Part shown: positions 8,487 to 17,129 of the stretch, piece after piece
How positions within the stretch are numbered: position 1 is the first letter of the stretch
How the letters are laid out: each line of letters starts with the position of its first letter
Source: Robiginitalea aurantiaca
Lineage (GTDB): Bacteria > Bacteroidota > Bacteroidia > Flavobacteriales > Flavobacteriaceae
Assembly (NCBI RefSeq): GCF_030380815.1
Contig: NZ_JAUDUY010000003.1
Span: 186,001 to 250,000, forward strand
Length of the DNA: 64,000 nt
Direction: 5' to 3'
Position numbers and translations under genes: made by a program
Notes under the pieces: model-generated
Database searches by the model: none
What the model was told of the DNA's origin: nothing
Seen by the model: the letters and a program-made list of their open reading frames with translations, nothing else

Positions 8487-9487
8487 CAGTACAAAATATT
8501 GTTTTTTGGCGCGATCTTTTCAGGAAGGGATTCTTCATCGAGCATATCCTTCAAATCGATTTCAATGGTTCGACAAATAGCCGTCATGGCTACATCGTTG
8601 AATCTTCCTTCAAAAGGATCTTCACTATTACTCCCAACCTTGTCCATGGTGATAAAAATCCAGGACAGGAGGACAGAAAGTGAAATGGCTGCCAATTCCA
8701 TCCATATTCGGGCTGTACCCGACAATGAATTGAATTCTTCATCAAAAGCATTCAACAGCCCAAAGGGTAGTAGCAGTACAAAAATCCAGGCAAAAACCGT
8801 CCCGAAATAAGAGTATTGTCTTGGGAAGGGAGTGTTTTTAATACGCTCACATCCGCCTTGCTGATTGTACATTTCCTCCATCAGGTGATGAAGGAGTAAT
8901 TTGTCAAATTCAGAGATCCGCTTCTGGCTGAGCAATTGTTCAAGATGAAGGGCCTGATTTTTTATAAGGTGCGTGGCTGCATTCTTTCGGGACTCCAGGG
9001 ATTTTAATTCGGCTTCAGAAATAAAGGGTTCAAGTACTTTCTCCAGGGAGGATTCCTCTTGAAACACTTCGATTATACGCTTAAAGGATCGCCTGGGTTT
9101 CATGGAGAAAGTACTGGGTCTTCTCAACTGTATTCTCAGGGCATTGATCCAGGCCAGGTGCCGGTATATCAAAATCTTTTTGTCTTCCTCGCTTTCCTGT
9201 ACAAGGCTCAGTACCTGGGTAGCCCATGTTCTGGAGTAATTCACAATAGACCCCCATATCTTGCGGGCCTCCCAGAAACGATCATAGCTCTGGCTGTTCT
9301 TAAAACCGAGATAAAAGGATACAGCGATTCCGATTACGGAGAGCGGCTCAAAAGCGATAGAAATAAAGGTCCACCCCTGATAATAATACAGGTAGAAAAT
9401 GAACGAGGTCCAAACCGTAAAAAACACAAGGTTTTTCCAGGTACCCAAAATTATGGGTATTACCCCCATGTTCCTCTTAACATACAT
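8486..9487 (-). CDS. Bestrophin family anion channel
   Basis: 333-residue inner-membrane protein of the bestrophin/YneE family, which form pentameric chloride or small-anion channels. Family traits visible: an N-terminal membrane segment with TWTSF-like aromatic residues, FYLGFKNSQSYDRFWEARKIWG near residue 58-80 (the Bestrophin signature region), further helices around residues 225-285, and a C-terminal GNDPF-like segment SNSEDPFEGRFNDV that marks the family. A second ATG six codons in (MGVIPI) is a possible start. It lies 11 bases after the nitronate monooxygenase gene and overlaps the next gene, so it is in an operon. Confidence 0.88.
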   Translation of the reverse strand: MYVKRNMGVIPIILGTWKNLVFFTVWTSFIFYLYYYQGWTFISIAFEPLSVIGIAVSFYLGFKNSQSYDRFWEARKIWGSIVNYSRTWATQVLSLVQESEEDKKILIYRHLAWINALRIQLRRPSTFSMKPRRSFKRIIEVFQEESSLEKVLEPFISEAELKSLESRKNAATHLIKNQALHLEQLLSQKRISEFDKLLLHHLMEEMYNQQGGCERIKNTPFPRQYSYFGTVFAWIFVLLLPFGLLNAFDEEFNSLSGTARIWMELAAISLSVLLSWIFITMDKVGSNSEDPFEGRFNDVAMTAICRTIEIDLKDMLDEESLPEKIAPKNNILY

Positions 9488-9498
9488 ACAACCTGCGG

Positions 9499-10470
9499 TT
9501 AACGGTAGTGATCCAATACAGCGGCTTGGGATTCCAATGCTTCAAGGAACTCTGTGCGAAGGCGTTCGACGAGTTCACCGACTGGCAAAACATCTTTTAT
9601 CGTGGCTACCCCCTGCCCTGCAGACCAGATTGTTTTCCAAGCCTTTGCCTCTGTGTCGAGTTCTTTTCCAAAATCGATTTTGACATCCTTCTTAAGGTCT
9701 TCTTCAGAAAGTCCGGCCGCCCTGAGACTCGGCCCCAGGAAATTGGCATGAACCCCTGAAATTGCTGCAGTATAGACAATATCACTTGCTCCCGCCTCGA
9801 TGATCATATCCCGGTATTCCGGAGGAGCTGCACTTTCTTCAGTGTTTATAAACCGCGTCCCCATATAGGCGAGGTCCGCACCCATCTGAAGTGCTGAGGC
9901 TACATCGCGCCCGGTACTGATGCAACCCGAAAGGATGAGGGTTTTGTCATAAAAACTGCGTACTTCGGCAATCAGCGACATCGGATTCATGATCCCTCCA
10001 TGTCCCCCCGCTCCAGCTGAAACGAGAATGAGCCCATCCACACCGGCCTGAGCCGCTTTTTCGGCGTGTCTCTTTTTGATGATGTCGTGAAAGACCAGTC
10101 CGCCATAACTGTGGACCGCATCTACCACTTGGGAGACGGCACCAAGGGAGGTGATAATCAAAGGCACTTTATGTTTGACGCATAGTCTTAAATCGGCCTC
10201 CAACCTGGGATTCGAAGGGTGTACTATAAGGTTGACTCCAAAGGGTGCAGGAGTTTTGCCCGTTTCCTTTTTAAAGGCTTCAAGGGCTTCTGAAATTTGA
10301 ATTAACCAGGCTTCAAAGCCTTCACTACTTCGTTGGTTTAGTGCCGGAAAGGTACCTACGATGCCATTCTTACAACAGGCGATCACGAGTTCCGGGTTGG
10401 AAATCAGGAACAGGGGCGCTGCAATAATTGGCAGGTCCAGGGTGCTTATAAAGGCGGGTTTCTCACTCAT
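9499..10470 (-). CDS. Nitronate monooxygenase / NAD(P)H-dependent flavin oxidoreductase
   Basis: 323-residue FMN-binding TIM-barrel enzyme of the 2-nitropropane dioxygenase family, which oxidises toxic nitronates; some members have other flavin-dependent roles. Visible features: LDLPIIAAPLFLISNPEL at the N-terminus, phosphate/FMN-binding GAGGHGGIMNPMSLI, and GADLAYMGTRFINTEESAAPPEYRD. The catalytic-region His is in GAGGHGG. First gene of the minus-strand run with bestrophin, YheT hydrolase and cytochrome c. Whether that grouping is functional is not evident. Confidence 0.88.
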   Translation of the reverse strand: MSEKPAFISTLDLPIIAAPLFLISNPELVIACCKNGIVGTFPALNQRSSEGFEAWLIQISEALEAFKKETGKTPAPFGVNLIVHPSNPRLEADLRLCVKHKVPLIITSLGAVSQVVDAVHSYGGLVFHDIIKKRHAEKAAQAGVDGLILVSAGAGGHGGIMNPMSLIAEVRSFYDKTLILSGCISTGRDVASALQMGADLAYMGTRFINTEESAAPPEYRDMIIEAGASDIVYTAAISGVHANFLGPSLRAAGLSEEDLKKDVKIDFGKELDTEAKAWKTIWSAGQGVATIKDVLPVGELVERLRTEFLEALESQAAVLDHYR

Positions 10471-10541
10471 GGGAATATATTATAGGGCTAAAAATAAGGA
10501 TAAAATAAAGGGCAGCGGAAAAACGGTTTTTAAATTCAACG

Positions 10542-10549
10542 TATTTTTG
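10542..10549 (+). promoter_or_regulatory. -7 promoter element for the thioesterase gene
   Basis: TATTTTTG, exact match to TAnnTTTG, ends 24 bases before the ATG at 10574. It supports that start over the longer frame beginning at 10361, which would overlap the divergent nitronate monooxygenase gene. Confidence 0.6.
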
Positions 10550-10573
10550 ACGTTTTCTCAATGCGATAGGATT

Positions 10574-11050
10574 ATGTACTTGAAACCCGTAGAAATTCGA
10601 TGGAATGACCTGGATGCGAACCGCCATTTGGGCAATACTGCCTTTATCAGCTTTATGAGTCATACCCGGATGGCTTTTTTTCACGATCTCGGCTTTAACC
10701 TGGAGTACCTTAATTCTAATGATATTGGCCCCATCGTATTTTACGAACACGTCTATTATCTCAAGGAAGTGTTGCCGGGAAATCCGGTTCAGGTTTCCCT
10801 GGAAATCACAGGGTTGAGCGAAGACGGGATGTTTTTTGAATTTCACCACAACATCTACAACCACCAGGGCAAGCAGGCAGCACACGCCCAGCTCATGGGC
10901 GCCTGGATGAATCTTACCTCACGCAAGCTTACCTGCCCTACCCCTGAGATGCAGGTAAAATTCAAAGACGTGGAAAAGGGAGCAGGCTTCAGGGTACTTA
11001 CCAAAGAAGATACGCGACCGGTCAGGATTCCGAGGAAAGACCTGCCCTAG
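10574..11050 (+). CDS. Acyl-CoA thioesterase, 4-hydroxybenzoyl-CoA thioesterase (hotdog) family
   Basis: 158-residue single hotdog-fold thioesterase, cytosolic, releasing CoA from acyl-CoA substrates of unknown type. The family motif RWNDLDANRHLGNTAF at residues 8-23 contains the catalytic-type Asp (consensus DxDxxGHVNN), here with the less common RHLGN. FYEHVYYLKEV and the strand EFHHNIYNHQGKQAAHAQL fit the fold. The ATG at 10574 is chosen because it begins right before the motif and follows a -7 box. Its last 29 bases overlap the convergent EamA gene. Confidence 0.88.
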   Translation: MYLKPVEIRWNDLDANRHLGNTAFISFMSHTRMAFFHDLGFNLEYLNSNDIGPIVFYEHVYYLKEVLPGNPVQVSLEITGLSEDGMFFEFHHNIYNHQGKQAAHAQLMGAWMNLTSRKLTCPTPEMQVKFKDVEKGAGFRVLTKEDTRPVRIPRKDLP

Positions 11051-11927
11051 GGCGTTTGCTTACCAGGTAAACCCCAAAAAGCACGAGCAGGGTAGCCCCA
11101 AATGTCAGCAGGGATAATTTGTCTTTGCCCATAAGGAGGGCAAAGAGAATGCCTATAACGGGTTGCGCATAGACAAAAGCACTCACCGTGGACGCTTTCA
11201 ACTCTGTCAGCGCAAAAACATTAAAGAGGTACGTCAGAAAAGTAGTTCCTATAATGACAAACGCTATGGCACCCAAACCTGCCGGGGGGATATCCATCCA
11301 GTTGATCTCCATAAACTGAGATACCGTAATTGGAAAGTTGATCGCGAAAGCAATTGTAAAAAGCCATTTCATCAGGGTGAAGGGATGATATTTTTCGATA
11401 AGCTTTTTAGCCAGTATGAGATACAGGCCGTAGCTGGTCGCATTGACGATAAAAAGCGCATTGCCCAATGGAATATTGGGGGCGTTTACCTGTTCGCCTT
11501 CGTTCATAAAGATAAGTGCGAGCGCCCCTGCGAGCCCCATAAGTATTCCCAACACTTTAATGCGGGTTACTTTTTCGGCGATTAAAAAAACGGAAAGTAC
11601 CGTAACAATAATCGGGGTAATCGTGACGAGGACCGAACTGTTGATTGGGGTGGACAATTCCAGACCCTTAAAGAAGGCTAGCATATTGATGACCATCCCA
11701 AAAAGAGAACAGAGCAGGAGCCGGCCCCAGTCTCGTTTTTCAATGCGTTCTTTGGGGCCGAAAATGGAAATGAACCAGAACAGGATGGCCGCTCCGCTAA
11801 CCCTGAGAAAAATAAAGCCAAACGCCCCGACATGGTGTGGCATTACACCCTTGGCAATGGTATGATTCAGGCCGTAAATGGTGGTGGCCCCTATGGCCGC
11901 CAGGATGGCTAGGGTTCTTTTGCTCAA
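11022..11927 (-). CDS. EamA/DMT family transporter (10 membrane helices)
   Basis: 301-residue inner-membrane permease with two EamA repeats, each of about five helices, typical of exporters of amino acids or metabolites. Repeat one begins LAILAAIGATTIYGLNHTIAK; repeat two begins near residue 155 with GNALFIVNATSYGLYLILAKKL. Positive residues cluster between helices; the substrate cannot be deduced. Its ATG overlaps the stop of the ArsC-like gene by 4 bases (ATGA), so the two form an operon. It overlaps the thioesterase gene tail-to-tail. Confidence 0.9.
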   Translation of the reverse strand: MSKRTLAILAAIGATTIYGLNHTIAKGVMPHHVGAFGFIFLRVSGAAILFWFISIFGPKERIEKRDWGRLLLCSLFGMVINMLAFFKGLELSTPINSSVLVTITPIIVTVLSVFLIAEKVTRIKVLGILMGLAGALALIFMNEGEQVNAPNIPLGNALFIVNATSYGLYLILAKKLIEKYHPFTLMKWLFTIAFAINFPITVSQFMEINWMDIPPAGLGAIAFVIIGTTFLTYLFNVFALTELKASTVSAFVYAQPVIGILFALLMGKDKLSLLTFGATLLVLFGVYLVSKRPRAGLSSES

Positions 11928-12277
11928 GAGTGAAGGGCTTCTTTGGCAGCAGCCACGGTTTTGGCAGCATTTCCAACAAAAATCTGATTTTCAAGGACGG
12001 TTACCGGTCTTTTCAGAAAGGTATAGTGTTCCAGGATTAGTCTTTTGTAATCCGGTTCACCCAGGGCCTGATTTTTCAGGTTCCGTTCCTTATAGAGTCG
12101 TGCACGCTTGCTGAAAAGGGCCTCATAACTGCCCGCGAGATCCCGCATTATTTCCAGGTCTGCCGCGGTAATCGGATCGGATTTAATATCCTGCATGATG
12201 AAGTCTCCTGGGAGCGCCAGTTCATTTAGAATGCGCTTGCAGGTGTCACAGGTACTTAGGTAATAGAATTTTTTCAT
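11924..12277 (-). CDS. ArsC/Spx family thioredoxin-fold protein
   Basis: 117-residue cytosolic protein of the glutaredoxin-like arsenate reductase family. The redox motif is LSTCDTCKR with Cys10 and Cys13, i.e. a CxxC arrangement closer to Spx/YffB-like proteins than to the single catalytic Cys of plasmid ArsC; FLKRPVTVLENQIFVGN at the C-terminal side is the family cis-Pro/FxxRP region. True arsenate reduction is therefore uncertain: no arsR, arsB or acr3 gene is near, and it is coupled to an EamA permease instead. Confidence 0.85.
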   Translation of the reverse strand: MKKFYYLSTCDTCKRILNELALPGDFIMQDIKSDPITAADLEIMRDLAGSYEALFSKRARLYKERNLKNQALGEPDYKRLILEHYTFLKRPVTVLENQIFVGNAAKTVAAAKEALHS

Positions 12278-12311
12278 AAGACCAATATCATTGCCCAGTG
12301 TTTCTCGGTTT

Positions 12312-12319
12312 CAAAAGTA
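12312..12319 (-). promoter_or_regulatory. -7 promoter element for the ArsC-like/EamA operon
   Basis: Minus-strand TACTTTTG, exact match to TAnnTTTG, 34 bases upstream of the ArsC-like ATG at 12277. Confidence 0.5.
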
Positions 12320-12361
12320 AGGTTTAATTTAGAAGCAAAATACCGCTAAACCCCATTCAAA

Positions 12362-12826
12362 ATGAAGGCCGAATTTATTTTTCAGACGATGAAGCGTCAC
12401 CGGAAAAATCTGGTAAAAATTCTCGAGAATACTTCCGAATCAGACCTTGAATGCATCCCGGAAGGCTTTCGGAATAATATCTGGTGGAATATCACGCATT
12501 TGCTCGTAGTGCAACAACTTCTCTGTTATCGGTTGAGCGGTCTTCCCTTGTACATAGCGGAGGATATGGTTTCGGCCTATTCCAAAGGAACATTCCCTTC
12601 TGAATTACCGGGCCCTGAGTACCGGGCTGACGTTGCTCGATTGCTGGAGGAGACTGTGAACACTTTGGAAGCAGATTATAACAAGGGCTCGTTCAATGAG
12701 TACAATACCTATACGACCAGTGCTGGTTTTGTCCTTACCTCCATAGACGAGGCACTGCAATTTAACCTCTATCATGAAGGCCTTCATCTGGGAATCATCC
12801 TGTCCCTTATGAAAGTGATCCGGTAG
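12362..12826 (+). CDS. DinB family protein (putative metal-dependent hydrolase or transferase)
   Basis: 154-residue four-helix-bundle protein of the DinB/YfiT superfamily, many of which are thiol-S-transferases or bind a divalent metal with three histidines. Candidate ligands are His48 in WWNITHLLVVQQ and the two in HEGLHLG near residues 138-142, the usual arrangement. Substrate unknown; cytosolic. It begins with an ATG that follows a 7/8 match to the -7 element (TAATTTAG), and ends 6 bases before the convergent DUF3298 gene. Confidence 0.85.
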   Translation: MKAEFIFQTMKRHRKNLVKILENTSESDLECIPEGFRNNIWWNITHLLVVQQLLCYRLSGLPLYIAEDMVSAYSKGTFPSELPGPEYRADVARLLEETVNTLEADYNKGSFNEYNTYTTSAGFVLTSIDEALQFNLYHEGLHLGIILSLMKVIR

Positions 12827-12832
12827 GGAGGA

Positions 12833-13570
12833 TCAATTCCCGCCTTTTTTCAGATAGGGAAGGCCTTCCTCTATCGGGATTTCGATTATCAGCGCTCCGT
12901 CTGCATAGGATGCGGCTTCGTAGGGATTGTAGTGCAATACGATACGCTCAGCATCCAGGCCGATGTTCTCGGGAAGCTTAAATTTATTTTCTTCAAACAT
13001 GAATCCCGTGCTGTTAATAGGGGCTTCCATGGGGATATCATATTTTTTGCGAAAAGCGCTTTCTGCTAATTCCGAAAATTCGTCTGGATTTCTTAATAAT
13101 TGGGAGCCCGGGAGTTCTTCCCCGGTTTCTCTGTCGAAGTTCAGGTAGGCCGTACCCCCATATCCGTGGGCCCCGCCTGTAAAAATGTATTTGTCCAGTT
13201 TAATGGTTAAAACATCCGGACCATCATAAGATGTAGTTCCCTCAACACTTGCTTCCCACCCGGTCAATTCCTCCGGGAATTCACTTTGTACAAACTGAAA
13301 TCCTTTTGTAAAGGCTTCTATTGCGCCTGGAATATCCGCGGCATTATTCTCCCTGTCAAAGTCCAGTAATTCAATGATCTCCTCCCTGATCACCCGGTTT
13401 ATAGACTTTCCCAATGCGGTTTTTTCACTTGCCTCGGGTACGGAAATGTGCACTACCGGACAGTCCTTGCAATCGGCTCCCTGGTATTCGCGCATTTTCA
13501 GCTCTGTAGTAGATTCTGAAGCGCAACTAAATAGCAAAAAAAGGATACAGATTGGAATTACTCTTTTCAT
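12833..13570 (-). CDS. DUF3298/DUF4163-type lipoprotein (RsiV-like fold)
   Basis: 245-residue predicted lipoprotein: MKRVIPICILFLLFSC gives a signal with lipidated Cys16. The mature part carries the paired domains seen in PdaC and RsiV: an N-terminal DUF4163-like region, and a C-terminal DUF3298-like part with GGAHGYGGTAYLNFD (typical TGGAHG motif) and ESAFRKKYDIP. Family roles include peptidoglycan or lysozyme binding, so envelope function is likely but unproven. The start at 13570 is set by the signal peptide and by a perfect -7 box just upstream; the longer frame would run into the divergent gene's promoter. Confidence 0.85.
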   Translation of the reverse strand: MKRVIPICILFLLFSCASESTTELKMREYQGADCKDCPVVHISVPEASEKTALGKSINRVIREEIIELLDFDRENNAADIPGAIEAFTKGFQFVQSEFPEELTGWEASVEGTTSYDGPDVLTIKLDKYIFTGGAHGYGGTAYLNFDRETGEELPGSQLLRNPDEFSELAESAFRKKYDIPMEAPINSTGFMFEENKFKLPENIGLDAERIVLHYNPYEAASYADGALIIEIPIEEGLPYLKKGGN

Positions 13571-13588
13571 AGATACTGGAATGAGCGC

Positions 13589-13596
13589 CAAAGATA
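13589..13596 (-). promoter_or_regulatory. -7 promoter element for the DUF3298 lipoprotein gene
   Basis: Minus-strand TATCTTTG, an exact TAnnTTTG match, 18 bases upstream of the ATG at 13570. Confidence 0.6.
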
Positions 13597-13655
13597 CGCA
13601 CTCCGGACAAAAACTCATTTTCACAGAAGGAGTTGTAAACGCAGTGGAATCCGAA

Positions 13656-13663
13656 TACCTTTG
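13656..13663 (+). promoter_or_regulatory. -7/-33 promoter for the trans-sulfuration enzyme
   Basis: TACCTTTG is an exact -7 match ending 19 bases before the ATG at 13683. A TTG at 13633-13635 is 20 bases upstream, within the usual -33 spacing. This makes it one of the best complete promoters in the window. Confidence 0.65.
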
Positions 13664-13682
13664 TCCCAACAATTTTCGACCC

Positions 13683-14843
13683 ATGAAAAAGCAACTGAGA
13701 TTCAACAGCAATACAATTCACGGCGGGCAGGAGCCCGACAAAGCTTACGGAGCCGTTATGCCTCCGATTTACCAGACCTCTACCTTTGCCCAATCCACAC
13801 CGGGAGGGCACAAGGGATTCGAGTATTCACGGAGTGGAAACCCGACAAGGCATGCTCTGGAGAAGAGCCTCGCGAGTATTGAAAATGGAAACTATGGCCT
13901 TGCTTTTGCAAGCGGTCTTGCCGCCATGGATGCGGTAATTAAACTTCTGAGTCCTGGAGATGAGGTGATTTCAACAAATGACTTATACGGGGGCAGTTAT
14001 CGTCTTTTTCGAAAAGTATTTGAACCTTTCGGCCTGCATTTTCATTTTGTGGATATGCAGGATCCCAGCCATATAGTAGCGGCAATCTCCGAAAACACAA
14101 AACTCATTTGGGTGGAAACGCCTACAAACCCGATGATGAATGTTATTGACATTCGGGCTGTAGCGGATCTGGCCAAAAGGAACAACATCTTGCTGGCAGT
14201 TGACAATACCTTTGCAACACCCTATCTTCAGCAACCACTGGATCTGGGCGCTGATATCGTCATGCATTCTGCCACGAAGTATTTAGGGGGGCATAGTGAC
14301 GTGGTCGCGGGAGCGCTGGTCGTCAGAGATTCCGATCTGGCAGACCGGTTGTATTTTGTACAGAATGCCAGCGGGGGCGTCTGTGGTCCCATGGACAGTT
14401 TCCTGGTCCTCAGGGGCATAAAAACCCTGCATGTGCGGATGCAGCGGCATTGTGAAAATGGCGCAAAAATAGCGGCGTTTCTGCGCGATCACCCGGCTAT
14501 TGAAAAAGTGTATTGGCCCGGATTTGAGGATCATCCGAATCACGAGGTGGCCAAAAATCAAATGAATGGATTCGGGGGGATGATTTCCTTTGTTCCAAAA
14601 GGGGCAACGTATGAGGATGCCGTTAAAATTGTGGAATCCCTCGAAGTATTCACCTTAGCTGAATCTCTGGGGGGTGTGGAAAGTCTCGCAGGTCACCCCG
14701 CAAGTATGACGCATGCCAGTATTCCAAAGGAGGAGCGGGAAAAAAGCGGCGTTTCCGATGCCCTTGTACGCCTGAGTGTCGGTATCGAGGATGCAGAAGA
14801 TTTAATTGAAGACCTCGGGCAGGCACTTTCTGCTCTTAATTAA
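13683..14843 (+). CDS. Cystathionine gamma-synthase/lyase family PLP enzyme
   Basis: 386-residue PLP enzyme of the Cys/Met metabolism family; makes or cleaves cystathionine, linking homoserine, cysteine and methionine. PLP Lys199 sits in HSATKYLGGHSDVVAG, Asp174 in AVDNTFATPYLQQP binds the pyridine nitrogen, and YSRSGNPTR (residues 48-56) is the cofactor phosphate/substrate loop. N-terminal NTIHGGQEPD is standard. Synthase and lyase cannot be separated by eye. The ATG at 13683 is chosen because the longer frame lacks homology-like content and crosses the promoter. Confidence 0.93.
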   Translation: MKKQLRFNSNTIHGGQEPDKAYGAVMPPIYQTSTFAQSTPGGHKGFEYSRSGNPTRHALEKSLASIENGNYGLAFASGLAAMDAVIKLLSPGDEVISTNDLYGGSYRLFRKVFEPFGLHFHFVDMQDPSHIVAAISENTKLIWVETPTNPMMNVIDIRAVADLAKRNNILLAVDNTFATPYLQQPLDLGADIVMHSATKYLGGHSDVVAGALVVRDSDLADRLYFVQNASGGVCGPMDSFLVLRGIKTLHVRMQRHCENGAKIAAFLRDHPAIEKVYWPGFEDHPNHEVAKNQMNGFGGMISFVPKGATYEDAVKIVESLEVFTLAESLGGVESLAGHPASMTHASIPKEEREKSGVSDALVRLSVGIEDAEDLIEDLGQALSALN

Positions 14844-14922
14844 GGGGATCAGGGAGCTGGAGATTGAAAAAAAATTGTCAAATTTTCATTAAAACAGGCT
14901 CTGAATTACGGGAAAGACATAA

Positions 14923-16320
<1,398 letters not shown>

Positions 16321-16340
16321 ATTAATCGATTTATAGTTGA

Positions 16341-16377
16341 ACTCCCGGACAACGCTGTCCGGGAGTTTTCTTTTTTA
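16341..16377 (+). terminator. Intrinsic terminator after gdhA
   Basis: An 11-base-pair perfect stem, ACTCCCGGACA / TGTCCGGGAGT, with loop ACGC, followed by TTTCTTTTTT. It begins 21 bases after the gdhA stop. Confidence 0.93.
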
Positions 16378-16409
16378 TAACTGTATCTTTAGCGCAAAGC
16401 TCTTTCCCA

Positions 16410-17129
16410 GTGTCCCAAACGACCAAGGCTATTGTTCTTACCTCTCTAAAATACGGAGACAACAGCTTAATTGTCAAGCTCTTGACAGAAAAGGCAGGCT
16501 TGCAGTCATTTATGTTGAAGGGCATTTTAAAAAGCCGAAGGGGGCGACTGAAAGTAGCCTTTTTCCAACCTCTCACCCAATTGGAAATCGTCGCCAAAAC
16601 CAATAAGCCAGGTACCCTCGGGTATGTCCGTGAAGCCTCAATAAGTTACGGCTATCATTCGATTCCCACAGATATTCGCAAAGGGGCCATCGCCTTATTT
16701 CTCGCAGAGGTCCTGTCGCAGAGCATACGAGAACAGGAGGCAGAGCCACAGATGTATCAGTATGTGGAAACCACCCTCCAATGGCTCGATCAGAACGAGG
16801 AAATTGGAAATTTCCACATACGTTTCCTCATTGGTCTGACGCGTTATCTTGGGTTTTATCCGGATCTAAGCACGACAGAAGGTGCATATTTTGATCTTGT
16901 CGAAGGCGCTTTTTGCAACGATGCATCCTGGAATCCATGTTTCGGAGGTCCTGAACTGGATTATTTTAAGAGGCTTTTAGGCACGAATTTTGATGCATTA
17001 CACACCGTTAAGCTGAATCAAAATCAGCGAAAAATCCTGCTTGAAAACCTGGTTCGCTATTTTGAGATACATTTGCACGGTTTCAAAAAACCAAAGTCTT
17101 TAGTCGTTTTGGATGAAGTTTTTTCATAG
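16410..17129 (+). CDS. recO: DNA repair protein RecO
   Basis: 239-residue recombination mediator that helps load RecA onto gapped DNA with RecR. The N-terminal OB-fold starts TKAIVLTSLKYGDNSLIVKLLT, as usual in Bacteroidota RecO, followed by GLQSFMLKGILKS and a helical C-terminal part. No zinc-finger cysteines are evident, as is common in this phylum. The start is GTG at 16410: no ATG precedes the conserved strand. A TATCTTTA (7/8 -7 match) lies at 16384-16391. The last 17 bases overlap the next gene in a different frame. Confidence 0.9.
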   Translation: MSQTTKAIVLTSLKYGDNSLIVKLLTEKAGLQSFMLKGILKSRRGRLKVAFFQPLTQLEIVAKTNKPGTLGYVREASISYGYHSIPTDIRKGAIALFLAEVLSQSIREQEAEPQMYQYVETTLQWLDQNEEIGNFHIRFLIGLTRYLGFYPDLSTTEGAYFDLVEGAFCNDASWNPCFGGPELDYFKRLLGTNFDALHTVKLNQNQRKILLENLVRYFEIHLHGFKKPKSLVVLDEVFS

